NCBI RefSeq assembly: GCF_032062135.1
Contig: NC_092861.1
Location: 3,853,988 to 3,917,987, forward strand
DNA from: Pyxicephalus adspersus
Taxonomy: Eukaryota > Chordata > Amphibia > Anura > Pyxicephalidae
Reading direction: 5' to 3'
DNA: 64,000 bases
Positions 22,174 to 33,660 of the stretch are shown here, piece after piece. The position numbers and the translations under genes were made by a program. Every line of letters starts with the position of its first letter. Position 1 is the stretch's first letter. The notes below the pieces were generated by a model, which saw only the letters and a list, made by a program, of their open reading frames with translations, had not been told where the DNA came from and did no database searches.

Positions 22174-23133
22174 TTATCCTTTCTTAATTTGCAAAGAAAT
22201 CACCACCACTGGCTCTCTAGGTCGTGGAGCTTTTCTTTTCAAAAATCTATCGGTTATGCAATAGACAATCCTAAAGAAATGATTTCTTAGTTTTACTGCT
22301 ACATAAATCAGCAAAACAGAATGTAGAACTGGAAAAATATTCATTGTAATAAAGACCCAGACAAAGGTAAAAGACAAAATATACCTCTGAAATACATTTA
22401 ATGTAATATAATAGGCAGAGACTAGGAAGGAGAGAAAAGTAAACCTCATAATCCTTAGGTAGGTGTCTGTACTGCTTGTCATGTTTCCATGATTGTTCAT
22501 TCTTCTCATGTGGAAACCAAGCAAAATGATGAGAAGAAGTGAAACTATGAAGAATATGAGGAGGGGGGAAACAAACCACAAAATATTAACATACGATATT
22601 ATCTCTAGCTGTTTATAGTATGAAATATAATCTTGTGTTGAATTCCTAAAACGATTTATGAGTAATGCAAAATTATAAATGAATGTATATCCTAAAAACA
22701 ACAACAGAGAGCCAATAATCAGGTAGGTGACCCTCTGTGATATGATGGTCTTCAGACGTAAGAAGAAGACATTGTGAAAGGTGGAGATCTTGACGTAGAA
22801 GAAAATGGAAAGCAGGGTTGATAACCAGATGCTAGCAATGGCTGAACTATATTCAGTAAGATAACACAAGGCAAAAACTACTTCAGGGATCTTTGTAACA
22901 TATAAACTTGAAAATAAAGCCAACAGGACAGCAGTGTGAGAGAAGATCCTCGATATGCCAATAGAGGTGATAATTTGGTCAGCACCGGTTATTGATCTTC
23001 GCTTCAGCCAGTCAATGACATTTACAGCTACAATAAAAGATTGTATCGGCAAACCTGCAAAGACTAATGTTGCACCCAAGGCAATTAAACTCAGATAATC
23101 TTCATAAGAGGTTTCCTCTGTAGAATTTACCAT
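22174..23133 (-). CDS. TAS2R: Bitter taste receptor TAS2R
   Basis: Intact intronless receptor of 319 residues, the usual length for the family, starting at the ATG at 23133 (M-V-N-S-T-E-E); the codon often taken further upstream is TTG. Seven hydrophobic helices lie at roughly 12-34, 52-75, 95-118, 134-156, 183-207, 229-250 and 257-281. Family signatures are IGISR (TM2), W-L-S-T-L-L-S-I-F-F-Y-V-K-I then FLRLK (TM3 and loop), FHMRRMN (~207-213) and HSVLLIY...KLR (~271-283). A second-loop N-glycosylation site NST is at 164. The C-terminus is basic and proline-rich. It is the partner missing from the left duplication copy at 16084. The ligand cannot be told from sequence. Confidence 0.94.
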   Translation of the reverse strand: MVNSTEETSYEDYLSLIALGATLVFAGLPIQSFIVAVNVIDWLKRRSITGADQIITSIGISRIFSHTAVLLALFSSLYVTKIPEVVFALCYLTEYSSAIASIWLSTLLSIFFYVKISTFHNVFFLRLKTIISQRVTYLIIGSLLLFLGYTFIYNFALLINRFRNSTQDYISYYKQLEIISYVNILWFVSPLLIFFIVSLLLIILLGFHMRRMNNHGNMTSSTDTYLRIMRFTFLSFLVSAYYITLNVFQRYILSFTFVWVFITMNIFPVLHSVLLIYVAVKLRNHFFRIVYCITDRFLKRKAPRPREPVVVISLQIKKG

Positions 23134-23860
23134 CTTTGCAACCACATACAAGAACTGTCTGCAGAGAAATGATAGTGTTCTTTATCTGTTGAAGGAAAAT
23201 CACTTCCATGTGTTTATAGTGCAGATGGTAATGTGCTGTGTTGATCTTCATTCAAATGTTATGTGATATATTATCTGACACCTGGCGGGTTATAGGATAC
23301 CAGATCACTGGACAGGAATATATATATATATATATATATTTATTTCATTGAAAAATAGTTTATTGAAAGCACCAAAATTAAAGATAAACTATCACATTCA
23401 AAAAGCATACATGAGTGGAAATATTTAATGTGAAATGTATTATTCCTGAAGTCATAAACACTTTTAATGTTTGGTTATATTTCAGTGAGCTTTTAGCCGA
23501 TTAAGAGATAGTGGAACAAGGAGGGTTAATTATTTCGATTGGCCATTCCAATACACATTTGGGCCACCACAAATCACATTGTGGTTTAGTACTACTACTT
23601 CCTGGACAGCAATAGGCAAAGGTGATGCCGATTCCTCATCGGTTGTAGATAGTTTTATTGAAAAAGGAAATTGAAAGAAGGTATTCACTGTTATTGTATC
23701 ATTTAAATTTCATTAACGCTCACATCTATATTACTTGTCATGGTGTTAAATATAGATACTTGTAGATTAACCATTACGGGGAGCTATGTACTAGACCTGT
23801 CCTCATTCACCCATCACCCTCCATGCCTAGCTACCATGGTGTTCCAGGCAGGCATGTTAG
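23134..23860. other. TAS2R upstream flank and duplicated intergenic DNA
   Basis: The leader and 5' flank are shared with the other receptors. The octamer-like site is degraded here (GTGCAGAT at 23219-23226) and the TATA-like site reads GAATGAAGATC in gene direction. A (TA)n tract lies at ~23321-23339. The segment at 23640-23860 has relatives at ~14880-14990 and ~53040-53180. Confidence 0.55.
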
Positions 23861-24079
23861 TAATTTTTATTTGATTTCTTTTTTTATCATGTTAGTATTT
23901 TATATTTTTTCAAATAGGTACCTGAATGTACTGTACAGCTTCGACTATGTAAGCAGAGTATTAAACAAAAATAAGAGATCCGAGGGTTTTTTTTGAGGCA
24001 TGCACAAATAAAATGTATTTACTACAGATTCATTATTCATTATTAATTAATTATTCATTATTAATATAATATATATAAT

Positions 24080-24560
24080 ATAATTAGGGCCACTATTTGC
24101 TTGTCAAGTCTGTAACAAACGTATCCAAACTCAGAAATTGCAACCAATTAGTGTTATTACCCGACACGTTTTGTCTGGATAAAGGCTTTCTCAGGGGTAT
24201 TAAATCACTTGTAGAGTAAGGCTGGATGATGAAAACAATATGGCATTTCAACTCTACAGAATTACATGGCAAAAATATAGCAAGGGGTAATAGTATTTCT
24301 GATCAAAAGTTGCACCCCCCGTTAGGTTGGAAACAAAATGGTGGAAAGGGGGGCTTATTGCTATACATAGTCTGTGGATAGTAACCAGAAATAATAATAA
24401 CCAGAAATGCCAAATAAATCATTGCTGTCACTTAAACTGACCTGCAAGCCAAAGATGCTCATTGCTTAAGGAGCCCCTTGCAACCTTTGGAGGAAACCAA
24501 GAAACATTGGTATAGAAGGAAATCCTGGTGCTAGTTTGGGGTTTTCTTTAATTTACAGAA
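24080..24560. repeat. Duplicated repeat with hammerhead-like motif (unit start)
   Basis: Collinear with 44330-44770 and 47630-47990 and with homology continuing left to ~23840/44100. It contains the minus-strand hammerhead-like motif at 24158-24202: core CTGAGAA (one change), AAAA in place of GAAA, TACCC/GGGTA helix I and the conserved CGTGT-C spacing. Confidence 0.75.
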
Positions 24561-24599
24561 GAAGCACCATAGAAGCACAAGTAAAGTGAATTGTATCAT

Positions 24600-24720
24600 A
24601 TATAACAGAATTATATTTTATATATATATATAACTATGGACTTTGTACAGTGCTACGTAATATGATGGCGCTATATAAATACTGTGTAATAATAATAATA
24701 ATTATTATTATTATTAGAAA
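24600..24720. repeat. Microsatellite-tailed repeat
   Basis: TGGCGCTATATAAATACTG followed by an (AAT)n/(ATT)n tract. The same tail is at ~35840-35900. This resembles the 3' tail of a dispersed non-LTR-type element, but the family is not certain. Confidence 0.5.
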
Positions 24721-24779
24721 TTATTACATGTATATGTTAAATTGCTTTATTTTGTTTAAAACTATAATTATTTTTTTCA

Positions 24780-26869
24780 ATTATTCTTAAACCTGAATAG
24801 AGTGATTTTTTTTTTTTTTTTTTAATGTAGAAACAGTTTTATTGCTGTTCATACCCCCTGACAACCACTAGCAAATAAAACTCCCACCATATCTACCTAG
24901 ACTATTTATCTACTTCTTTTTGTTTTCTGAAAGTTACTGTTTTATGTGTATTGTGGGACAAAGGTGGTAGCAGGTCCTCTCCATGTGGCTTTATGGTGTC
25001 ATGAGAGGTCTAAACAAATCTTTAACATTTTTGTATGCTTTAGATGGGGATCACCCTCTCCTATATATGCAGAGCCTTCTCCTATTGCAACAATGATAAA
25101 CTTACAGCTCCACCAGCCATGCCAGCAAAGGAAGCAGTAGCAGGAGAGGTCTACAAATGCACTGAAAACATTTTGCAGACAATAATGACCAGGCCTAGCA
25201 CCTGGTATGGCTCACAAGGTTCTCGGTAATGGTTCATGAATAAATCTGCTCTGAATCATACATCTACAAACCCCAAAGTGAAGAGCACTTGTACTACTGG
25301 GTGTCCAGACCTTGCCAAATATGCTTTAGAGGGGTTGTGAGTGATAAATGCATTTGCCTTAACACAGCCAATGTAGACCGGCTGGTTTTATTTAAATGAA
25401 CAAAACTTGAGTTTCTGAAAACATTCACACTCCTCCTAGACTCTATACATAAGCTGAAACCTAGTACCAGGCCTGACAATTCCCGAATCTAAAACATCAG
25501 TTAAAGTGCCTTCTGCCTTAATGCGTCCCAATAACTAAACTTATTAACTGTGAAAAAGGTTGGTGCAGGTTCCCTTCTTATGGATTTATTGTGGCATTAG
25601 AAATGTAACCAAATTCTTAATGATTTTGAGTGCTTCAGATGGAGATCAGGGCCCCAGAACCCCCACGTGCCCCCTGGGAGAGAGTTGCCACACTCACCCA
25701 GGAAATTCTTAGGGGAAAGACCTGGTTCATTCATATATGAAATTAGAATGGTGAACAACAATGTAATGGTCAGATATATTTTACTGTCTGTGTGTGAAAG
25801 CTGGTTATGTGACCAACAATAAAAGGGAAGGGTCCCGGTGTGGAAGGTATGTTGGCATGATATAGATTTCATAGACAAGACATAAAAGGTTTTCTAGATG
25901 CCCAAATCAATTTTCCAGTTAGTAGGGACACAACACTTTAAAATTAAAACATAGAACAAACTTAGACTTTGAATATCCTGTTATATTAAATATTATTATT
26001 ATATAAATGAATATACCCTTCACACTACACACTACATATATGTATTATTAATTGACTACGTTAGAGTGGGGGTAAGGTCATGATCTACATACAGCCCAAA
26101 GATTTAAATGGTTTCAGATAAACTTGTCATGATTAAAACACTCTTAGAAAGGGTCTGAAGGACATATTTAAAAATAAGTGAATGCAGCATATTCACCAAA
26201 GAATTATTGCACATTCATGTAACTTTATCTTTTGTATTCCATTCTTTATTTAAATTTTTTTTGATGAAATAAAATAATACAAACAGAAATCACAATAAAT
26301 ACAATACAGAAAGAGGGGGATTCATGCAACTTTAGACAATTTCAGCTGCAGCTCGTAAACATGGGGCTTTACATATGGATTCCTTTCTATCCAATCCCGT
26401 CTACATAGAACAAACAACTTAAAAGTGATTGATAACATTGGATGTAGATGAGATACCTTAATAAGGAGGGGAAAACAACATTCAGGTTTCAAAATCTACT
26501 TCAATAGATATTCACCGTATGGATTACCCAGCTGCCTATCTAATACGTCACTAATGTGATAAAATAGTCACATTTTCAAAAAACTTTAATTACAACTAAA
26601 AATTGACCTTCTGAGGAAGCCATTGTGGGGAAACACATAAAGGACAGTATAATGGCATTAAAAGATAAAATACGTCATGTAAACGATATTGTACTCTAAG
26701 AATAGAAAAATGTTTTTTTGAAGTGTTTGTATGTTTTTATAGAGTGTGTTTTGTATCAAGAATAAAATGCAGAATTGTAAAGTTTTTATAAAAATTATAT
26801 AGTCCCATTTCCTTCATAGGAAAATAAGAAAATTTTATCTTGTTTGTTATAGAATTGAATAAGGGATGT
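24780..26869. repeat. Segmental duplication, right copy, part 2
   Basis: 25042-26869 is collinear with 16085-17923. The whole stretch is also collinear with the split unit at 44880-45290 / 47229-47383 / 49313-50160. It includes the hammerhead-like copy at 26604-26646. No gene is called in it. Confidence 0.85.
26604..26646 (+). other. Hammerhead-like motif, duplicated copy
   Basis: Paralogue of 17658-17700 with core CTGAGGA at 26611-26617. Helix I is 7 bp with a single A-A mismatch (TGACCTT against AAGGACA). Confidence 0.5.
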
Positions 26870-26939
26870 GGTGAGATAATTAAAACGTGAGAGAAAAAAA
26901 TCCCCATTAGCTCTCCTTAAAAGTATAATTTATCAAAAT

Positions 26940-27770
26940 CCTTTATTTAAATTATTTTTTGATGAAATAAATTAATACAAACAAAAGTCACAATAAATAA
27001 AATACAGAAGGAGGGGGATTCATGTAACTTTAGACAATTTCAATTGTGAACTAGAAAAAATAGTTTAGATTAGTTTAGTTTTAAATAATTATTTACTGTG
27101 TTATTCACCCTACACGTAGAGACATTCTGCAACATCACACAATTAACAAAAATACTTTGAACTCTTTCACTGCTTTAATAATCAACATTTTAAATCATGT
27201 TTTATAGGTCTGAGGATAGAGAATTGTCCATCTATCCCTCCGTACTATAGTCACCCCTCTGTTTTATAACTTCTGCAAAAGTAAAAATGAGTTCATTAGA
27301 ATGCCGGCAATTAGAAATGGCTACAACACAATTTTTCCAACTAGATTGAATACGATGGGAATCCACCCAGGTTCAGAAGTTCCCAGGAACTTGTTTTATT
27401 TCAATCATAATGTATGTGTAAATGAGATATTCACCTAATGTTACTGTCACTGAAAGAATCACTACATATTTATTACACATCCTCTGCATATTTACTCAAA
27501 AATGAACTATTTTTACATTCACCACTCAATCACCAGTCTGGACATTATTAAATAACACCCTTTACACCACAAATGTTGCTCTGGTGAATATCAGTGACCT
27601 ATGCATACCTTATTTCTGATTTTATATCTGTTGCATCTGCTTATTAGGAATATGCTTTTATTATTGTTAATTATTTAAGCACAATCATCTATATGGAGCT
27701 GTACAATACACAACACATAGTACAATGTAAAGAACCATTTAGGAGATATGGATAAAGCTCAAATTACCCC
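26940..27770 (-). repeat. TAS2R 3'-flank-type sequence without adjacent gene
   Basis: Blocks such as TTTTATAGGTCTGAGGATAGA, ACTACATATTTATTACACAT and ATGTTGCTCTGGTGAAT-TC-GTGACCTATGCATA recur at 28060-29250, 31300-31700 and 50280-50860, where they sit downstream of TAS2R loci. Here no receptor body follows, so it is an extra flank copy from duplication or gene loss. Confidence 0.6.
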
Positions 27771-28039
27771 ATTATGAGGCAGAGGGAGCCGGTAAATATT
27801 GGGCATAGTGGGCATTGTCTCCTTATCGTGCACAGCAAAGGGCTCATCGTTACTTTTACTTTGACAAGCAAGCAGTTGGTAATAGGGATGTAATGGATAT
27901 CTGTTCTTTCTAACTGCATTTTATACTGTAACAAGGGTAGGAAAATTCTCAAAGATGACAGAGGTAAGAGCAAGCTCTCTTTATGTAGCTTGATAAAATG
28001 CATGTGGGGGCATGAAATGCCTAAAGAAACCGCTAGGCA

Positions 28040-29590
28040 TTGATCCTAAGTAAAGATTTTATATTATATTTTATAAGTCCAAGGATAGATAAACAGTCTT
28101 TCTAATACACTACACTGAAGTGTAGTCACCCTTCTGTTCCATACCTTCTACAAAGAGTAAAAATAAGTTATAGTCGTAAGGCCCTGGTCAGCACCAGTCC
28201 CCACCCGACACCAGTCCCCCAATCTACCACCGCAGTCTTCACCTATAGCAAGCCCCCGCTTAGCCTTAGGAGACTGGTTGCATCTCCCAGCATTCGGTTA
28301 CCCCCATGACTTACTGCACAAGGGTTGGTGTCTGGGGATGGACCGGCAACAAGCCAGGAGCCCACAGATAAAGCAGTACCAAGATTCCAACATAGTCCAG
28401 AATACAGAGCAGAGGTCATACACAGAATATCCATCCACCAAAACAAAGTACACAAGGACAAAACACAAGCAGAGTCCAGGTCACAGGCAAAGGTCAGTCC
28501 AGGCAGCATAAACTGGCAATGTCAGAAACAGGCAAGGTCTGCAACAATAAATCACACGATAAATCTCCAGCACAGATCAGCCCAGCTTTACGCTACAACA
28601 GGCACTGATGGACGGGAGCAAAAAGGCTTTAAAGTCCCAGCAGCCAATAGCAGTGCAGAGTCAGGAGCTGATCAGTCTCTAGAATCCCCTTCAGCTGTGC
28701 ACAATGGATGCCGGGGATGCCACAAATCTATCAGGCTGCATGGCTAAAGGGAAGCAGGGGTTGCTGGAATCCCGGATCTCCTGGCTGCCGCAATTGACAT
28801 TGCTGAACAGAGCAGACAATTATTACCTCGATGGTGCATAGCATGGAGTCGCTGGACAGATGAGCAATTCCTGTAATTCCTGTAACAATAGTGCCGGTAA
28901 ATAGAGGTGCTTACAACACATTTATTCCAACTCTTATTGGAGAAGATGGAAATCCATCCACATTTACAAGTTTGACATCTCAGAGGAACATTCTTTGTTT
29001 AAATAATGCTGTATGTGTATATCAGATATTCACCTAACATTTACTGTATCTGAAAAAGATCACTACATATTTATTATACATCCTCTGCTAAAAAACTGCT
29101 AAAAATAAACTAAATTTACATTCATTACTGAAATACCAATCTGGACATTAATAAATCACAGCCGCTACAAATGTTGCTCTGGTAAATGTAGGTGACCTTT
29201 GCATATCTTTATTTCTGCATTTTATCTGTTGTCTGCTTAATAGGAATAATATATTATTATTGTTAGCTATTTATTAAGCACAATCATCTTTAAAGAGTTG
29301 TATAATAGACAATGCATAGTACACATAACAATGTAGGAGTTACAGATTACCTTGTAAATTGTACATAGAGGAGGCAGAAGATGAATATACACAACACTAC
29401 TGAATAGTGGAGGCTTGGAAGAGATGGATTTACAGCAATCATAGAAACAGTGATAGAAAGCGCTCTGTCCTTTTAATTTTACAATCTACATATGAAGCAT
29501 GAATCAATCTACTAACAAATGTACACAGATGAAGCACTAAATATTTCTGGTTTCTGGTTTATATAAAATCATTGCTCATCATTATTCTTT
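28040..29590 (-). repeat. TAS2R 3'-flank-type sequence, interrupted by an LTR-like insertion
   Basis: Collinear with 31290-31826 and 50390-50960 apart from the insertion at 28175-28887. It leads directly into the stop codon of the TAS2R at 29594. Confidence 0.7.
28175..28887 (-). mobile_element. Solo-LTR-like insertion with 5-bp target duplication
   Basis: 713 bp of GC-richer sequence interrupts the TAS2R 3' flank. ATAGT flanks both sides (28170-28174 and 28888-28892), and the empty site is visible at ~31405 as TTATAGTACCGG. On the minus strand it begins TGTTACAG. The terminus near CTTACG is not a canonical CA. The long plus-strand open frame inside (28325-28747) has no protein resemblance. 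Endogenous LTR retroelement origin is likely; the family is unknown. Confidence 0.65.
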
Positions 29591-29593
29591 AGG

Positions 29594-30541
29594 TTACAAA
29601 TGGGTCTCCTCCACCAGCTCAGGAGGTCCAGGAGTTTTTCTGTTGAACAGTCGGTCAGTTCTGCAACGGACAATCCTGAAGAATTGGTTTCTTAATTTCA
29701 TTGCAACAAAAATTAGCAAAACTGAATGTAAGATTGGAAAAATGTTAATTGCAGCTAAGAACCAGATAATGTTTAATAATTGCATGAACATTTGAAATAA
29801 ATTTACTAAATCATTTAAGGCACAGGACAGAAAAGAGAGAACTGTAAACTTCATAATCCTATGGTAGGTGTTTGTACTGCTTGTCACATTTCCACCATTG
29901 TTCATTCTTCTTATGTGGAAACCAAGCAAAATGATGAGAAGGAAAGAAGCTATGAGTAACACGAGAAAAGGAAAACTAACACAAAATATATAAACATACA
30001 TTTTCATCTTTCTCCCTCTGCTGTATGAATAGTCATTTTGAGTTCCATTCCTGAAATAATTCACATTTAAAATCATATAACCAAAGAATGTGTATCCTAA
30101 GGACAAGAGCACAGATCCAATAATCAGGTAGGTGACCCTCTTTAATATGATGGACTTCAGACGTAAGAAGAAGACATTGTGAAAGGTGGAGATCTTAACG
30201 TAGAAGAAGACGGAGAGCAGGGTTGATAACCAGATGCTAGCCAAGTTTGAGATGTTCCTTATAAAATGACTCAAGGTAATAACTATTTCAGGGATCCTAT
30301 TATTGTACAATTTTGAAATTGAATACAGCAGGACAGCAGTGTGAAAGAAGATTCTTGATATCCCAATAAAGGTGATAATTTTGTCAGCAGCTCCTACTGA
30401 TCTTTGTTTCAGCCAGTCAATGACATTAACAGCCACAATAAATGATTGTATCAGCAAACCGACCAAAGTTTCTGTGCCACATAAGGAGGTTAAAAACAGT
30501 AAATGACTTCTAATAGAGGCTTCCTCTGTAGAATCGGCCAT
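29594..30541 (-). CDS. TAS2R: Bitter taste receptor TAS2R
   Basis: Intact single-exon receptor, 315 residues from the ATG at 30541 (M-A-D-S-T-E-E). The open frame extends 17 codons further upstream but begins with TTG, and the paralogues align from this ATG. Hallmarks: FIGISR (~58-63), W-L-S-T-L-L-S-V-F-F-Y-V-K-I (~104-117), FLRLKS, FHIRRMN (~208-214), HRIMKF (~227-232) and HSVLLIF...KLR (~272-284). N-glycosylation sites are NST-like at the N-terminus (D-S-T, so lost here), NIS at 96 and NGT at 165 in the second extracellular loop. The closest relative in the window is the receptor at 51072-52022. Its 5' end and upstream region are duplicated at 17924-18450. Confidence 0.94.
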   Translation of the reverse strand: MADSTEEASIRSHLLFLTSLCGTETLVGLLIQSFIVAVNVIDWLKQRSVGAADKIITFIGISRIFFHTAVLLYSISKLYNNRIPEIVITLSHFIRNISNLASIWLSTLLSVFFYVKISTFHNVFFLRLKSIILKRVTYLIIGSVLLSLGYTFFGYMILNVNYFRNGTQNDYSYSRGRKMKMYVYIFCVSFPFLVLLIASFLLIILLGFHIRRMNNGGNVTSSTNTYHRIMKFTVLSFLSCALNDLVNLFQMFMQLLNIIWFLAAINIFPILHSVLLIFVAMKLRNQFFRIVRCRTDRLFNRKTPGPPELVEETHL

Positions 30542-30965
30542 CTTTGTGAATCCATACAAGAGCCTGTAGAGTCTGTAGCGAAATGATATCAATATTTTAT
30601 TTTTGTAAATAGAAGATGAGGTTAAGTTTACAATTCAAATGGTAATTGATCTTTATACAAATGTGAGATGAGTAAATCTGACGCTGGATGGGTTATACAA
30701 TATCAGAACACCTGGCGTCAAAAAATATCTTATTAATTGTAAACGTCGAGATTAAAGGTAAAGATATACTCTAGTAGGTGTACGAGTGTGGAATTACATG
30801 TTTAGGGTTATTTTAGTGTTCTCATAAAGAGATAGCTGAACAAAAAGGGTTAATCATTTGTATCAACCATCCTTAAATACACATTTGTGCCAGTCAGAAT
30901 GATGACTTTACTATTCCATGGTTTAGTATTCCATTTTGGCCAACACGAGTGTACAATAAAAAGTA
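30542..30965 (-). promoter_or_regulatory. TAS2R leader and upstream flank
   Basis: Same block as 18021-18446 and 52023-52460. In gene direction TTTGTATAAAG (30651-30661) is followed by ATTTGAAT (30633-30640), one base off the octamer, 92-99 bp before the ATG. Homology to the left copy ends at ~30966, where sequence equivalent to 18447-18688 has been lost. Confidence 0.4.
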
Positions 30966-30988
30966 TGTCAATTCCATATCATCCCTAT

Positions 30989-31060
30989 TCCTGGATGGAG
31001 TTTCTCTATCCAGGAACACAGGACTCCCTGTGTTCTTGGATAGAGAAACTCAATCCAGGA
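30989..31060. repeat. Long perfect-looking hairpin
   Basis: Arms of ~32 bp: CCTGGAT-GG-AGTTTCTCTATCC-AGGAACACAG and its complement, with two mismatched bases and a 6-base loop (GACTCC). This is the left part of a small non-coding element that continues to ~31260 with an ATTCGATCGAAT palindrome. Confidence 0.7.
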
Positions 31061-31269
31061 ACACATACAACTAGTAAAAGGCTGCAAGAGCAATCAGGGC
31101 AGCGGAGCTGTCAGCTCTACTCCCCTGATTGTTCTTGCAGTTCTTCACAGTCCCTAAAAATAACCTGAATTCTCCCACCATTGACTTTTTTGGTGTTCAA
31201 ATTCAGCATTCGATAACCCGAACAATATCTCCCTATTCGATCGAATAGCTGTTGAAAGGAAAACTCTAA

Positions 31270-31826
31270 GGCCTTGATCTAGTTCACTGCTCTATTATTA
31301 GGGATTTTATATTATATAAGTCCAAGGATAGAATAAACAACCTTTCTACTACTCTGTAGTTAGTCCCTCTTCTGTTCCATAACTTCTACAAAGAGTAAAA
31401 AAAAATTAATTATAGTACCGGAAAATAGAGGTGCTTAGAACATTATTATTTTTTTAAATAATGTGGTACGTGTAAATCAGATCACTAGTAGGATCACTAC
31501 ATATTTATTTTACATCCTCTGCTAATTTACTCAAAATGAACTAAATGTACATTCATTACTGAAATTTGGACCAGTCTGAATATCAACAATAAATCACACC
31601 CTCCAAAGCACAAATGTTGCCCTGGTAAATGTCAGTGACCTATGCATATCTTTTATTTCTGCATTTTTATCTGCTGTATCTGCTTATTAGGAATACTATA
31701 TTTTTATTGTTAGGTATTTATTAACTGAAATCATCTTTAAGGAGCCGTGAAATAGACAATGCATAGTACACACAACAATTTAGGAGTTACAGATTACCTT
31801 GTAAATTGTACACAGAGGAGGAAGAA
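31270..31826 (-). repeat. TAS2R 3'-flank-type sequence
   Basis: Collinear with 28060-28170 plus 28888-29380, through the ACCTTGTAAATTGTAC-AGAGGAGG segment. It ends at 31826, where TAS2R leader sequence begins without any coding region between. Confidence 0.75.
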
Positions 31827-31990
31827 GTGTCATCTTTGCAACCACAACAAGGGCTGTGAGAGCTGTCTTTCTATGATTGATTGACAATTGTTCTTTATTT
31901 ATTTTGTAAAATTATTTATTTTACTTTTTTTTTTGTTGCAAATGGTAATGCAGACAAATCTTAATGTCAGCCTTCATGCAAACAAAGAAG
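31827..31990 (-). pseudogene. TAS2R ghost locus: start-codon region and leader only
   Basis: On the minus strand GGTTGCAAAGATGACAC matches the start context of the receptors at 22174 and 51072 (GTTGCAAAG-ATG). The 5' leader and the TTTGCAA-containing upstream block follow to ~31990. On the other side lies receptor 3' flank. The entire coding sequence between start and 3' flank is missing, so a deletion took out the gene almost exactly. Confidence 0.7.
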
Positions 31991-32034
31991 AAGAGAAAAT
32001 CAGACTTTTGTAAAGCTACAGTAGATGTGGTTTT

Positions 32035-32200
32035 AACTTCCCTAGTGTTCTAATTCCATCTAAATTTCCATGCAAAAAGTGGTACAATTTTTTGCATGGA
32101 AATGTAATTTTCAATTTAAGCTATTATTCTTAGGCATAACTCACCAATATTTATTAAATGTATTAGTAAACTTTAAATAATATAATCCAAAAACTGTTAA
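32035..32200. repeat. Small palindromic repeat fragment
   Basis: Contains inverted TTTCCATGCAAAAA / TTTTTTGCATGGAAA arms and AAGCTATTATTCTTAGGCATAACTC-type sequence. It is related to the repeat at 4866-5660. Confidence 0.55.
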
Positions 32201-32820
32201 AAAAATTACAAAATGATTTAAACATGTAATGTAAGTGTACAGTAGCATATATAGTATAATAAAATTATATATATAATATATGAATATTTCTTTGTATTGG
32301 ACTCAATACAGCTATTTTGTATTAAATTCAATACGAAATTGAATGCAAAATCCAATGAAAAATCAAGTCTAGTGTTCTTGGGCAAATCCATAATGTGCTT
32401 CATGAAAAATCAGTACAAAAAGTGTATCAACACATAAGTTTGCCTTTGCTCCATTAAAATCTCCCTAAACTGCCATGAATATTTCTCCTGGGCTATGTCC
32501 TAAACCTCATGGTGCAGTCATTTCTCTTAACCTTGTATTTTGGGATGTGTTTTGCTAAGGTAGGTCAAACATTTCATATTTATTCCTAGCCCCTGCAAGC
32601 CTGTTAAAACTACAGTGGCAATAACAACTGCCTGCCATCATTAATATGCAAAAGGCCATAGACCAAAATTCAGTGCTATCAATGAATAGCAGTTGCAGTG
32701 AAAGTTTAGTGACTATCTCTCCAACTATGGAAGCTTGTTATTTCGTCTAAAGCAGTGACTGCTCATAACCCCCTTTGGGGAGGCATAAAAAGGGTGAACC
32801 ATGAGAAGAGTGTATTAGTT
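32201..32820. other. Intergenic, no gene recognised
   Basis: AT-rich; no coding or RNA feature seen. Confidence 0.45.
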
Positions 32821-33660
32821 ATGGATCCAGAACAGCAGAACTCAGAGGAAGACTTTTTGTCATTACCAAAGAGCATCCAGGAATTTCTGTGCACTTCTTC
32901 CATCTATGGGATGCAGAGGCTTTAAGAGCCTGAGGAGGAACACAAGGGGATGACAGGGACTAGATTGGAGAAGGAGAAAGGTGGACAGGCTTCACAGAGA
33001 ATAACTTTTACACTTGTCAAACCTCGGAAAATATTCATGAGTGGGGTGAGCACTCCGAGGACAACAATGTCCTTCGTGACACTAAAAACATAGAAAGAAA
33101 TTGTGGCTTATGAATCTGAGAAAAGACCCTTACATTTGGGTGAACAATGAGAGGGACACATTTTTCATAGCCATCCTTGTAGATTCACAGTACACATGAA
33201 AAATCAACAGTTTTCTGCCACTATCAGAGAGAATCCCAAAATGGGGCACTTGGAGAAAGTGTTTTGAACGTGCATTGTGTTTTGGCACATTCCATGATGG
33301 TAGCAGAGATTGGGGATGAGTTGTGAGTTAACTTCCACCAAGGATGAGACTAAAACATTTGTCATCATGCCATTCTTTATTTCTGCAAACTTTTATAGAA
33401 ATCCAAGCAGACAAACTTACACAGCCAACTATGTACCTGGAAAATGGTCTCATAGTCGATGTTTACATTGCCATGCAAGTAGTTGGGTCAATAAACTTTG
33501 GTTTGTGTTTATTGCAAATGAACCGCATGAGTTGAACCTGGGCATATTTGACCATCTCTATAAGAGATTACTGTTCCGATTAATGTACCCACAATACAAA
33601 CATCTGCTAAAAAAGCAGCAATATTAGCAGCAGCTGTATCAGCATGGTGTTCCATAGTTT
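32821..33660 (+). pseudogene. Degraded coding-like sequence, identity unknown
   Basis: From an ATG at 32821 (M-D-P-E-Q-Q-N-S-E-E-D) a protein-like reading can be followed with interruptions for about 800 bp, shifting frame several times. Composition and length suggest an old transposase-type or retroelement gene, but I recognise no catalytic motif and cannot name a family. Less repeat-like than its surroundings. Confidence 0.3.

Noticed and set aside
22271..22579. 102-codon minus-strand open frame
   Set aside because: Shadow frame within the TAS2R at 22174-23133.
28325..28747. 140-codon plus-strand open frame
   Set aside because: Lies wholly inside an LTR-like insertion, has low-complexity Ser/Gln-rich composition and no recognisable domain.
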